The notes below the pieces were generated by a model, which made no database searches, was not told the DNA's origin, and saw nothing but the letters and a program-made list of their open reading frames with translations. Shown here in pieces: positions 45,106 through 56,461 of a stretch of DNA of 64,000 nucleotides (positions are counted from its first letter, which is position 1; every line of letters starts with the position of its first letter). This stretch comes from Vanrija pseudolonga. Taxonomy: Eukaryota > Basidiomycota > Tremellomycetes > Trichosporonales > Trichosporonaceae. The stretch lies in the NCBI RefSeq assembly GCF_020906515.1, contig NC_085850.1:2046001-2110000 (forward strand), read 5' to 3'. A program made the translations under genes and the position numbers.

Positions 45106-45770
45106 GCAGAGACAATGATAGAATTCCGCATGTTCCGCACGTCCCACGTCCAAAATATGTCCATGTCCGCACCCAACTGTATGCATGAAAGTGACCTGTG
45201 ATATCATCACCGGTGATAAAGTCGAGATCTGGGACCCAGGCACCGAGTGGCACACGTCGTCGATTTGGCCGTGGCGGTCGTCTGTCTGGCCACGACAAGG
45301 GCTCGCTCTCGCCTCACCGCTGCAATGGCTAGAGCATGGTGTATCGATCCGGATGCCGGCATCCAGGCCCAAGCTCAAGTCTGGAAAGTGTGTCCATGTG
45401 CAGGATCGCCGTGCGTACTTCACGGAGGCAACTGGGGCCAATAGTAACCAGTAACTGAAATACAAGTCGCGTGATGGTAAGCAGCAACAGCAGTAGGCGT
45501 TCGACTCCTTCATGCCGATCAGTAGTAGCCAGGCCTCCTTTTCCGCCAGCCCAGCCGTCACTGGCCAGTAATGGCCCTTGGCCTCGGCAGCACAGCAGCG
45601 CCGTACTCGTGCCATCCAGAGCATGAAACATTACTATCTAGACTGGCCTAGGGCCAACTTTTCTAGTGGCGAACAACGACGTCACCGGCATGCAGCCTCA
45701 TAAGCGACGCAATCGTCGGACGTGCCGTCTCCCCTCCCCAGGCGTCTGTCTCCTCTTTATATCAATCGCC
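45106..45770. other. intergenic region, promoter of the Pmp3-domain gene
   Basis: No gene is supported. The sequence just before 45771 is a C/T-rich leader (CCCCTCCCCAGG, CTCCTCTTTAT). An in-frame Met at 45690 is an alternative start of the next gene. Confidence 0.45.
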
Positions 45771-47151
45771 ATGGCCTCCAATATGGAGACCAAGGACAAG
45801 GCGAACCCATTCAGCGACAGGTTCGCTACCCCGCCGCTCGAGACACAGAACCCCAACGTCGTCGTCGCCACCGACGCCCCGCCAAGCTACTTCAACGCGC
45901 CGCCGCCCGTCGACCGCCGCGTCTCTGCCCTCGCGCAGGGCCAAGAACCCAACTACTTCAACCGCCCGACCAACAACCGGCGCGTATCAGCCCTCACGCC
46001 CGCCGCCGTACCCGACGACCCGTTCTCCACCCCGCCCATCCGTATCCCCGAGGCGCCGCCCGACCCGCGCGGACCGTGCGTGCTCTCTCCCCCGCCGCGA
46101 AGGAGCATCGAGTTCGACCCCGCCCGCGACCCCCACCTAGAGTTTGAGCCCGACAAGGATTACGCATACAAGCCGCAGCAGCGTGTGTTTGGTGCCGGAG
46201 ACCCCAAGGTAGACAAGGGCATCAACACCGACTACGATACCAACCTCAAGCCCGAGTACAACGCGTACTACAACTCTGTGAGGCCCCATCCCAACCCGTA
46301 CGACGACGTGCCGACAGCCGAGGCCGCCCAGCGCCTGAGCATCGCCAACGAGGAGAACACGCGCAACGACGATCCCCCCCCGCCGCTGCCCCTCCGCCCG
46401 TGCCCTGAGAACCACCCGTCACGCAAGCAGAGTATCGTGAAGAAGCACAAGGAGCAGCTCAAGAGCCGACACGAGAAGATCAAGGAGAAGCTTAAAGGAA
46501 ACAAGGAGAACCACACCAAGGAGAAGATGGATAACCGCGACTACGAGGAGAGCGGTGGCCGCCGCACCCCCCGCGGAGGCGTGTGGCAGAAGGAGAGGCG
46601 CGACTGGCGCACGGGCGAGCCGATCGACGACGACTCGATCTACCGCCACGACCTGCACGACGCAGGTTATCGTGAGCGTTGTCGCCGCCCGAGGCCTGGG
46701 CGGCGGGGCCGCACAGAAACGCTGACAGCAGGACTCTCCTTCTCGTCCATCACGCGCGTTCTTGGATTCCGCCCCGCACACCCGCTCTAGAGGACGGCCA
46801 GCCGCGCCGCCGGCGCGGATCACAGTCGCAGGCCGGGTGTACCGACTGCGCGCTGTACTTTATCGCCCTCTTCGTACCGCCGATCCCTGTGTGAGTGGGC
46901 GTGGGTGTGCCCCAGGAAAGGATTGGGGTACTGACGCCCCCTAGGTTCATGAAGATGGGGTGAGTGACGCAGAGGCATAGCTGACACCCAGGTGGGGCTG
47001 CGAGGTCATCATCAACATTGTTGTGAGTGCAGCGCGAGGCTGGGCGTCGCCTTGCGTGCTAAAACCCGCCCAGCTCTGGATCTGCGGATGGGTCCTCGGC
47101 GTCGTGCATGCCTGGTACATCATCCACACGAACCCCGGCACTGTTGTGTAA
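45771..47151 (+). CDS. Protein with long disordered N-terminus and C-terminal Pmp3 (UPF0057) domain
   Basis: The first exon (45771 to about 46674) encodes some 300 hydrophilic residues, Pro-rich then Lys/Glu-rich (KKHKEQLKSRHEKIKEKLKG), ending YRHDLHDA. The last exons (to 46891, 46945-46959, 46993-47022 and 47074-47151, edges approximate) encode a Pmp3-type membrane hairpin: CALYFIALFVPPIPV, FMKMGWGCEVIINIV and LWICGWVLGVVHAWYIIHTN. Pmp3 proteins are small plasma-membrane proteins that affect membrane potential and stress tolerance. The Pmp3 part has no upstream Met in its frame, so it must be joined to the first exon. The joining introns between about 46670 and 46800 are unresolved: a strong donor at 46671 and acceptor at 46731 leave a frame that needs one more weak intron. 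Confidence 0.6.
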
Positions 47152-47694
47152 GGAGAGATGTAGTCAGAACTTAGAGTGGTTCAGTTTGAAGAGTCGAGTG
47201 TAATGCAACGGCGTGGCAGACTCCGTGTATGTGCAGAAGCTAGAGGCTGGCGAGGATGTTGCGGTCTCGGTGTCGCAGTGTGGTGGCGCTGCGTGTCGGC
47301 CGCACAGGCAAGGGGGTGGTGCCCAATTGTGCACAAAGTGCCACATTGCCACCAGTGCACTACATAAGGCCCTTGTGCACAGCACTACCTCAGGCGACAA
47401 GTCTATCCTTACCGTCACGCAGCGTGTAGCATGAAGGACATGCATGTATGCACACATGCGCCCATGACTCCTCGAAACGTCATGATCGCTAGATTGTTTG
47501 ATTGTCAAACGGGGGCGCGACGCGTCGCAATGTCGCCTGACCAAAACGGAGCCTGGCACCAAAAAGTGCCACTTCGAACACCGTCAACCGCCAAACAAAC
47601 ATCTCACCACATCCACTTACTTTCCTCCAACTCTTCTCCATTCTTCACTCGCGACACCACCCCCATCCTGCCCCATCCTGCCCCATCCAGCACC
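47152..47694. other. intergenic region, promoter of the second Zn2Cys6 paralog
   Basis: No gene is seen. The leader ends with three tandem 10-nt units (two CCCCATCCTG and one CCCCATCCAG, 47661-47690) immediately before the start codon region. Confidence 0.5.
47661..47690 (+). repeat. three tandem decamers in a leader
   Basis: CCCCATCCTG occurs twice and CCCCATCCAG once, head to tail, ending 4 nt before the ATG at 47695. It is probably part of the transcribed leader. Confidence 0.7.
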
Positions 47695-49467
47695 ATGAGC
47701 GACCCGCCTCCTTGGGTGTACCCCCGCAACCTGGCGCATGTCGCGCCCCTCCCCTTTCCCCTGCTGCCGGTGTACTCGTCCTCGCCGCCGCGCAACGACG
47801 AGGAGGTGGACGCGGCCGTTGAGGAGCTGCAAGGTGAGCTTATCTATCCCATTCATCCCAGCTCACACCATCAGCCTCGATCACACCACCTTCCACGGGG
47901 ATGGCGGGCAGCCCCACCCCACCTACGCCGGCGCCTCGCAACCTCCAGACTTGGAAGCGCGCGCCGGCGGGGTTCAACTGTCTCAACTGTCGGCGCAAGG
48001 GCAAGGTGAGTGGTCTTCTTCCTCCGCTCTAGAGTTCAGCCTCGTCCCTAGTCCGAACTCACACCACAGAAATGCGGCGGCGAGCGCCCAGCCTGCGCGT
48101 TCTGTATCGAGAAGGAGCTTTCCTGCTACTACCAGGACAAGCACGCCCACCTGCCCGAATACAAGGCTGCGTGGATCGAGTACCGCAACCACAAGTACCG
48201 CAAGCCCAAGGTCGAGCGCGAGGACACGCCCGTGACTCCCATGGAGACCGACGCCGAGATCGACTCGCAGATCGCCGAGATGGTCGGACTCGACCCGCCT
48301 AAGAAGGGGCGTAAGGGCACCACCCGCAAGACGCGCCGTAAGAAGACCGAGCGGGTGCTTGCGCCCACACCTGAGGACGAGGAGAACGAGGCGAGCGGAG
48401 GGCCTTCACCAACGCCTCCTCCTGCCGCCACGTCCTCGGTGCCGTCCAAGCGCCCCGCGGCGTCGCCTCTCCCCCGCCGCCGCCGCGTGTCGGCACCCGT
48501 GACCCAAACCCAGTATCACGAGGCGAGCCCAGCCGCCAATTCGAACGCCGAGGCCGGACCAAGCACCGACCACAGGACCGCCGTGCCCATCGCACCCAAA
48601 CTCAGCCCACCCGATTGGCCTACCCAGCCCCAGCAAACGCTTGCAGACTACATTCCGCGCCACCCGCCCCCGCCGAGTCCGACCGAGGTGAGCGAGCTCG
48701 AGCTCGGCCCGAGCGTGGTCCGCGGCAGTCCCAATCTTCCGTCCAACATCCCGGACAGCGCGCCGCCAACTGAGCCAAACGACGCGCCCGCGCACCTGCC
48801 CCTCCTCCCCTTCGGCGTCCTCTTCCCCCAGATTCTGGGCATGACGCCCGCCAACATGCCGAGCGTGCAGCTGTTCAAGAACGCCGAGATGGCGCCAGGC
48901 CTAGCGGCGATGGCGCACAAGTTCGAGCCCCAGTTCGTGCCCCGCCGCATGCCGTCGATGGGCACGCCGACCCCCGCGCCGAAAGACAACACCCTCGGGC
49001 TCAGCCTGTACCCGTCGCCTCAGGCCGAGCGGCACGAGCCACCACGCGGCACCCCCGGCCCGCCGAGCGAGATGCTCCGCCGCTTTCCTGGCGCGCCGCT
49101 CTACGTCGGCCCAGCCCTGATCCGGCCCATCGCCCACCATGTGCCCACTGGGATCCACGGCCCACTCGCGTACCCCTCCTTCCTTCCCAACTCGGGCTGG
49201 CATCCAGCGCCACACCTCCTCCCAAACAACGACTACCAGCCGCCTCCGCCGCTGCCCGTCGCGGCCGACCGCTTCCCTCCTTCGCCCGGGCCGTTCGCCT
49301 TCACGGTGCCACACCTCCCCCATATTCCCCGCGGCAACTCTCTCCACCTCACGGACCACCACGTAGTCGCGGGACCGCAGGTTGACCTCCAGGCGTACGA
49401 CCCCAAGGAGCCGCTCAGCGCCGGCTGGCCGTTCACCTCGTCGCTGCGCACCTCGACGCCCCACTGA
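47695..49467 (+). CDS. Short-type Zn2Cys6 transcription factor (paralog B)
   Basis: Three exons (47695-47833, 47875-48005, 48070-49467) give 555 residues. The zinc cluster is CLNCRRKGK, then across an intron KCGGERPACAFC and IEKELSCYY, with the spacing of paralog A at 43253-45105. A basic segment follows (KKGRKGTTRKTRRKK). The remainder is Pro-rich and disordered with short hydrophobic patches (LPLLPFGVLFPQILGM). Intron phases (1, then 0) and the intron between the second and third cysteines match paralog A, so the pair likely arose by local duplication. No regulatory domain of known type is visible. Confidence 0.88.
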
Positions 49468-49686
49468 GCACCAGCGCCACATTCCATTTTGAGTCTAGTT
49501 TCTTGTATTTAGGACACACACACGGCGTTCACCCGGAGCAACATCATCCCATGATTGCATGTATGTATGCATGACTCAGCAGGCGTCCACAGGTGCATGA
49601 CATCGTTACCCCTCCCCCAAGACAAAACACTGCACGACAAAGTATGAATGGCACAACAGAATGGACAAATGCGAATGTGGCGATGG

Positions 49687-52078
49687 TTACTTGCGGAAGA
49701 GGCCGTCTGCCTCGAGGCGGCGGCGCGCGTCCTCGCTGAGCGAGTCACGCACGGCACGCCACAGGTCGTTCACAGACTTGGTCTTGTGCCCGCGTACCGC
49801 GGCGTCGGTGCTGGGAGAGACGGGTCGGTCAGACACCGAGAGAAGGGAGTAGAGGGCCGAAATCTGGTCGGCCTGGCGTGGGTGTTAGCTTACTGACGCA
49901 GTCGACGAAGTTCGACCTACCTTGAGCTCAAGCGTGTCGATCACCTCCTTGAGGTGCTGAGCGAGGACGTGTCGCTTGGCCACGGCACTTGCGACGTCGA
50001 GCACCTTGTACTGGTCGGCGAGCTCGACGTAGATGCTCTTGTAGTGGCTGAACTCGTCCTCGAGCTCGCGGATGACGCGCGCCAGTACCGTCTGTGGTGG
50101 AAGGAGGGGCGAGTCAAAGAGTGAGCGGACAGATGGAGGAAGGGTACCGGCAGCAGCAGCGGGAGCGGGGTTCGTCCTTGGCTCCGCTGCCTTGGCCGGG
50201 CTGGGACGGAACGCAAAGAACGACGCCTCGTCCTCGACGCGAATGGAGGGGAACGGTGAGTCGGGCCCGGCAGCTGGTGGCTCGGCGCGCCGGCGGCGGC
50301 GGGTAGAAGACGTCGACGAGGCAGGGGAGGCGAAGGTAGCGGCAGCCGCAGCGCGGGAGCGAGGTCGAGAAGCAGACGAGCTGTTGCGCGTTCGAGATGC
50401 CGGTGTAGGCGATGTAGCACCTTCGCCCTCCGAGCTGTCAGTGGCCACGCGCGCCGCACGCGCGCTGGGGGGCAGCAAGCCGGCCTTGTCCGCAGCGACG
50501 GCATGTAAGCCCTGTCGAAGCTGTGATGGGAGAGTCGGCGGGGGCGGGGCGTGCGGGCTAGCGAGGCGTGTGGCAACGGATGATCTGACCTCGACGTCGC
50601 GGCGCACGGCGTCGACTTCGTCGTCGGATAAGTCGACCAGCGGGGGGTCGGCGAGGCGTACTGTCCTAACAGGCTCGGCTTCGCGCTGGCGCACTGCAAG
50701 TCCTTGCGCAATGATATCGCCCAACCGCGCGACCTCGCGGCTCAGGCGCTCGACCTCGCGCCGCAGTGCACCAAGCTCGTCCTTGACGCTCGTGTCGTAC
50801 TTGACAGGGGAGGGTGGTGCGGAAGCGGCGCGTCGCAGCTCGTCCACGAGCGCCTTGTTCTCCTCGAGTTCCTTTGTCAACCGCGCGAGGTGTCCCCTCA
50901 GCGACTTGACCAAGTCCTCCAGCGCTTCCAGTCAGCAGTGTCCCACCTCTCCATCATTCACCAGTCTTCTCCCCGATTGCGTCCTTCAGGCGCCCGTCCT
51001 TCGTCTGCTGGGCGCGAGCGACCTCATCGCGGGCCTTTTCGATCTCTGACTCGAGCTCGCGCACGCGCCGGCGCGAGACGCTGTTCTCCGTCTCGAGCGC
51101 ACGCAGGCGCGCATGCAGGGACGCGAGCGCGGTGGGGATCGCAGCGGCCATCTCGTCCTCGGGCGCGCCGTTCTTGTCGACGCCGACAAAGCTGGTGCCG
51201 CGTCCTGGCGTGGCGAGAAGTCCCGTCATGCCCGTTACGTCGGCCGAGTCGTTTTGTACCCCGCGGTGGTGGCGCTTGTGCTTCTTTAGCACGTCGGGGC
51301 GGATGAGTGTGGCCTGTGGTGCGAACGCATTGTGTCTGTTTGTTTCTCCGAGCGCCGGGCGAGAGGCAGCCTGCCGCCTGTCCTGCGATCCAGATGACGC
51401 CGAGCTGACGCTCCGCGACAGCGGGGGCGAGAGTAGCGGGTCGTTGCGCGTGAGCGTGAAGCTGAGGTTGGGCTGTTGCCTCATGCTTGGTGACGGCGAG
51501 CGGGGAGAAGCGAATGGCGATGCGGGCTTGTTACGCTGATAGTACGGTCAGCAACGATCAAAGTGGGCGCACGGCTAGACCAAACACGCCACACCGCAAC
51601 TCACCTCGTCGCCCATGGCCTTTGCGAGTTCACCGACAAGCCGGCCAAGGCTGCGGTCGGGGTCGAACTCGTCGGCGGCGCCGGTACTGACTCCGCGTGC
51701 GGCCGGGCGGCGGAAGACGCCGGCGCCAAGAGTGGCCGCGGAGACATGGTGGCCGGCCGTGCTGGTGGGTGAGATGCCGCCGAGGGTGGTCTCGGTGCGC
51801 ATGCTCACGCCGCGTGCGGCGCGGGCTTTCGGCGTGTCCAGGGTCGAGGGGAAGCGGGGGAAGGAGGCGTCGAACGAGTCGAGCTGGGCAGGCGCCGAGC
51901 GCCCGACGCCGATCGTCGAGAGGGACGAGAATGAGTCTTCGGCGGGGTCACGGCGCCGGGGGGAGAGGGACGACGACGTGGCCGTCAGACTGAGCGTTGA
52001 CAGGTCCTGGTCGAGGGTGTTCTCCAGCCTGCGGCGCTCGGCCTCGGTCGACGAGTAGGGGATTGCAGGCGCGCCCAT
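49687..52078 (-). CDS. Spindle-pole/centrosomal protein, Cep57/Ppc89-like
   Basis: Four exons (51605-52078, 50962-51535, 49921-50924, 49687-49872) give 745 residues. The N-terminal third is Ser-rich and disordered. Two coiled coils follow (LHARLRALETENSVSRRRVR; then LARLTKELEENKALVDELRR and EVERLSREVARLGDII). Near the C-terminus is the Cep57 microtubule-binding domain: VLARVIRELEDEFSHYKSIY, VELADQYKVLD, LKEVIDTLELK, then ADQISALYSLL across the last intron. Cep57-domain proteins sit at centrosomes; fission-yeast Ppc89 holds the septation scaffold at the spindle pole body. A Cdc11/Nud1-like gene lies 17 kb away in this window. Confidence 0.85.
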
Positions 52079-52411
52079 CCTGTCGCGCTTGGGGCTTAGG
52101 TTACTGCAGCTTATGCGGCACAGGAAGGCGGGGGAGGGGTATGTTTGTGACGAGGACAATAACGAGGTGGGTTGGTGGTTGAGCAGAAGACCAAGTTGGC
52201 GACTGCTTTGTTTGTTGCAGCGGATCGAGGGCATAGCGCTGGGCTGGGCGGGCCGGCGTCATTGGAGTCACGTGACATGTTGACCCGCCATTTTGATGGG
52301 TTCCATTACAAGCGGATTCAAATCATTACAACTGCGGCACAACCATTAGGCCACTGTTTAGGATAAATGTCATAAAATGCACTGAAAAATAATTCACTTG
52401 GTATGGAGGTT
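52079..52411. promoter_or_regulatory. promoter of the Cep57/Ppc89-like gene with CCAAT box and CACGTG
   Basis: The region upstream (on the minus strand) of the ATG at 52078 is AT-rich in its distal part. ATTGG (52261-52265) and CACGTG (52269-52274) lie about 190 bp from the ATG. The same pair, in the same order and orientation, lies about 170 bp from the Cdc11/Nud1-like ATG. Confidence 0.45.
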
Positions 52412-54639
52412 CTACAATGGCCCCAGTGGCCCTGCCCCTTCGTCCTTTGACGCATCCTTTGCTTCAGTGGAGATGCTGGGAGGGACAGTAGCACTCGGCA
52501 GTGTGGTTGTTGCCGAGGGCGAAAGGGGGTTGGTTGGCGACGCCGCTTTGATGGGCGACGTGGGGTTGACGGATGATGCCACCTTGATGGGAGAAGTTGG
52601 CTTCGCATCAATGCTGGACGACCGCGGCTTGGTCGGCGATCCCAGGTTCAGAGGCTGCACTGGCACACTGGAGAATGGCGATGATGGCGACTCGGGTTTG
52701 GGGACAGGCGGGAGATCACGGTCGAGCGACGCCAAGTCAATCTTGGAACCTGACGCAGAGCCAGATCCTGAAGCCTGTGCCGTTGGCGCCGGCGGGGCGT
52801 AGTTCGGGTGGTCGGGAATCGCTCGAATAGCCTCCTGCGCCGCCTTCCATGCCTCGAGGTTCTGCCTACACCATTCTCGGTGGATCGTGGCGAGCTGAAT
52901 GCCGAGCTGGCGAAGGTCGGCAACCTTTTGCCTCTGGAACCTGTCGAGATCGGCCTGCAGCGTGGTCGAGGCGTATTTCAGGTCCTGAGCCGAGGCCTGC
53001 AGCGAGTCCTCAAGCTGAGAAATGTTGTCCCTTGTCCTTCCGATGCTAGCTCGTCTTGTCGCCTCAGGGTCGACGTCCATCATGCCACTGAGGCTGTGCT
53101 TGACGGCTGAGAGCAGGCCAAACGACTGTGCCGCACGGCGGGGTGTTGGTCGAGGCGAGGTCTCCTCCGCTGCCTGGTCTGGGTTTTTGGTCGGTGTCGT
53201 GGGAGCAGAGTTGGGGTCGATGATCCGCGAGCCGCGGTCCAGTGCCTCCTCCAGACGACGTGACTCGCGCTCAGCGGCCTCTAGGAGCTCCAGCTTGTCC
53301 CTCTGGTTCTCCAGAGCCTCCTGCACCAGCTCATACTGGACATGCTTCTGGTGGCGGAACGACAGGCGCTGGCGAATCAGCTGGCCAAACTGGGCATATG
53401 TGTGAAGCGGCTCCGTGGCGTGCGTCTCCCACGAGTTGATCTGTAGAGTCAGCTGAAGGTTCGCACTGAACACAGCTGTACTCACCAAATCCGTTGTCCC
53501 CTCGTAGTCCTTGTCCACGGCCTGGCCGACCTTCTCAATGGCGTCGCCCAGAGGGCCCGTCTGGGCCAAGCTGAACTCGTTCCACTGAGCACCGAGTTCG
53601 GCCATGTCGCTCGCATGTTCGCCCCAGCGCTTCACAACGCGTCGGTTGACCTTCTCCATCGTGCCGCCAAAGTGCTGCTGGAACTTGTCGGTGAAGATCT
53701 CCGACTCGAGGAAGCGCTGGTCAGGGCGCTGAAGTGGGTGGTTGGGGGAGGGTGTCGGGAGTAGGTGGTGTGCAATGTAGGCCGTAGACGTCGACGCCGA
53801 GTCCTCTTCTGGCCCAGGAGTGAACGTCGGGTTGTGCGACGGCGCGTGGAGGGGGTTCTTGGGAAGGAGAGACACAGGAGGCGAGTGGAGAACCTCGGAC
53901 TGGAACGTCAGCAGATGCCAAACGGCAACGGTTCATCTACTTACCCAGCTCGCCGAGTCATCCAGAAAGCGGTGAAAGACGTGGTCTCCGCCAAGAATGG
54001 GGTGGCGGGCAAGGCGGCGGAGGAAGTCCTCGAGCAGGCGCTTGCGCTTTGAGATGGTCGTCGCGTCCTCCTTGGTCTTGGACTGGCCCTTGACCGCATA
54101 GTCGGTGATGCTCTGCTTGGACGGGATAGGCGGGATAATGAGGACGGGGTAGAGGCCTTGAAGGGCCTGGTGGAGACTGAGGAACTGGGAGTACCTCCTC
54201 CTCACGGTGCTCGACTGCGACGTCAGCCATGATGACAGTGCCTAATACTCACGCCTAGGCGGATAACATAGGTAATGTAGCTCGTCTTTCCACCCTCGGT
54301 CGTCTTGAACGCGTCGACAATGCTAATCTCGTCACCGCCGCTGATCTGCCTGTCGCGATCGCAGCAAAAGTCCTCCTTCGGCTTGGGTCCGGACAGGCGG
54401 CTGCTCCCGCGCTTGGGCTCCTTTGCAGGGTCGGGGAACGATGCACGCTGCGTCGGCGGCGGAGAGCTTGACGCGACAGACCCGACGCTCAGGCTCGACT
54501 GTGTGCGCGGGTTCGCTGTTGCATTGCCTGGGCTGGTTGATGACGCGTGGGAGTTGGTGCGCGACAGCTGTAGCGGCGAGGACGGGGCCGAGGACGAGTT
54601 TGGCTCTGTCGCGAACGGGTTGGAGGCGGGGTCCTCCAT
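52412..54639 (-). CDS. SNX41: Sorting nexin, Snx41/Atg20 family (PX-BAR)
   Basis: Snx41/Atg20 proteins bind PI3P on endosomes and act in protein recycling and selective autophagy. Four exons (54253-54639, 53945-54214, 53486-53899, 52412-53440) give 699 residues. After a Ser-rich N-terminus the PX domain reads ISIVDAFKTTEGGKTSYITY, VRRRYSQFLSLHQAL, LIIPPIPSKQSITDYAVKGQ, ISKRKRLLEDFLRRLARHPI and LGGDHVFHRFL. The RRY and PPIPSKQ motifs fit PI3P binding. A helical BAR region follows (FQQHFGGTMEKVNRRVVKRW; RQRLSFRHQKHVQYELVQEA; then LEEALDRG). The C-terminus is a Ser/Pro-rich tail. The 45-nt intron 53441-53485 is free of stops and could be retained. Snx41 versus Atg20 is not resolved. Confidence 0.9.
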
Positions 54640-55051
54640 TCTGCCTGCGAGAGTGATGGTGAGTACGGGGGTGGCCGTAGGTGAGTCGCTGTTTGTGACT
54701 TTGGACGAGGTATTGGGACGTCGATGGAGAGAGATTGCAAGGTGATGGCCGGGTGCGGCTGTGCATTCAGTCAGTCAGTCCGACGCCCGCTGCCTGCCCC
54801 GTCCACCACCACTGCTCGTCATCGCATCGTCACTGTGCTCAGGGGAATGGGGGACTTGGGTTACGTAAGGTAGTGATAACAAATGCCACGTATAAAAATG
54901 TCGCATGGCTGGCTGGGTGACGCCGCGCGTCCAGCGACCTCTGGACACTGACGCACACCCTCGAAGCAAGCAAGCAGGCATCATCAGCAACGACGAGGAG
55001 TAACAACCACACCTTCCCTCATCCTCCCTCGCCTTGCTCAACACTCACACC
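54640..55051. promoter_or_regulatory. divergent promoter with TATA box of the proteasome gene
   Basis: This 412-bp region serves the sorting nexin (-) and PUP1 (+). TATAAAAA at 54891-54898 lies about 155 bp before the PUP1 ATG, preceded by TGCCACG. The leader before 55052 is C/T-rich. Confidence 0.5.
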
Positions 55052-56238
55052 ATGGCGACATCAAAGATCCCCGCGCCCTCCAACACGGGCTTCGACTTTG
55101 GAAACTATGCCCGTAACGAGTTCCTCGGCGCTCGCCTGAACGGCGTCGCAAAGGGTGGGTTGAACGTCGCGTGTTCCGTAACCTAACCCTCAGCCACCTC
55201 GACCGGTACTACCATTGTCGGCCTCAAGTTCGGCGGCGGTGACACTGGTGACGAGCCCGGTGTCTGCCTTGGCGCCGACACGCGTGCCACCGGCGGCCCC
55301 ATTGTCGCTGACAAGAACTGCGAGAAGGTACGTCGATCGACAGCTTGGCTGGCCGTGGTGCTGACAGGCAGATTCACTACCTCACTCCATTGATCAGGTG
55401 TTGCGGTGCCGGTACGGCTGCTGACACTGAGTGAGTTTGCAATCGTGAGGGTGATGTGCAGAGCTAACTCGTCAGGTTTGTCACCAACCTCATCTCGTCC
55501 AACCTCGAGGTGAGCTGATCTTTCGCTTCCGCTTGGGTCTAGCTCACGCCCCAGCTCCACGCTCTGTCGCAGGGAAGGCCAGCACGAGTTGTTACTGCCA
55601 TGACCATGCTCAAGCAGTACCTCTACCGCTACCAGGGTCACGTTGGTGCCCACCTCGTCCTCGGTGGTGTCGACTCGAGCGGACCTCAGCTCTTCACCGT
55701 CCACGCGCACGGCTCAACTGACAAGCTCCCCTACGTCACCATGGGCTCGGGTTCGCTCGCTGCCATGGCCGTCTTTGAGGCGCACTACAAGGAGAACCTG
55801 ACTGTGAGCTCCGCACTACCTCTGTGTGGAATCAAGCTGACCCCCCTCAGCGCCAGGAGGCCATCGACCTCGTTGCCCGTGCCATCCGCTCCGGTGTCTT
55901 CAACGACCTGGGATCGGGTTCCAACGTCGACGTCAGCATCATTGACAAGAACGGTACCGAGACGCTTCGCAACTACGAGATGCCCGTGAGTGGCTGGCGG
56001 AAATGCTGGTGGACACAGCTGACAACCTTAGAACGAGCGTGGTGTCAAGTCACGCAACTACAAGTTCAGGCGCGGAACGACCGCCTGGCTGAAGGAGAAC
56101 GTCCGCGACCTCATCGTGTCGGAGGAGGTTCGCGGAACAGTTGGCGCTGGTGCCGCGCAGCCGGGAGGCGGCACCGTCGAGGCTGTGGCCGTCGGCGCCG
56201 GCCCTGGCGGCGAAGAGGGCATGGAGGTCGATGCATAG
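55052..56238 (+). CDS. PUP1: 20S proteasome subunit beta-2 (trypsin-like)
   Basis: Pup1/beta-2 supplies the trypsin-like activity of the 20S core. Seven exons (55052-55154, 55194-55327, 55372-55430, 55476-55509, 55555-55803, 55851-55985, 56032-56238) give 306 residues. The propeptide runs [20 protein letters not shown] to ATSTG. The catalytic Thr1 follows in TTIVGLKF, so cleavage is expected between G and T. Further motifs are [74 protein letters not shown] and [13 protein letters not shown]. The C-terminal tail that embraces beta-3 is present and extended by a Gly/Glu-rich end. Exon 2 of this gene carries a short [10 protein letters not shown] insertion between beta strands that is not usual in the family. 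Confidence 0.96.
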
Positions 56239-56461
56239 GGCCCCAGCCGCTAGCACAGAGTATAGTAGAGCGTCAGATGCATGTATACAAGCAGGAGGGG
56301 TGCGAGGAGGCGAGAGTTGTTGGCTACTGAGCTGGGCTGGTCTTCGGCGTCGCCCGTGGGAAACTTCTGCCCTGCCGCCACTGAGGATGACGCAAGAGAT
56401 GCGAGATGGTAAGCTGATGTCCAGTTCGCACCAAGTTCTGGCAACAACAAGCATCCGCGCA

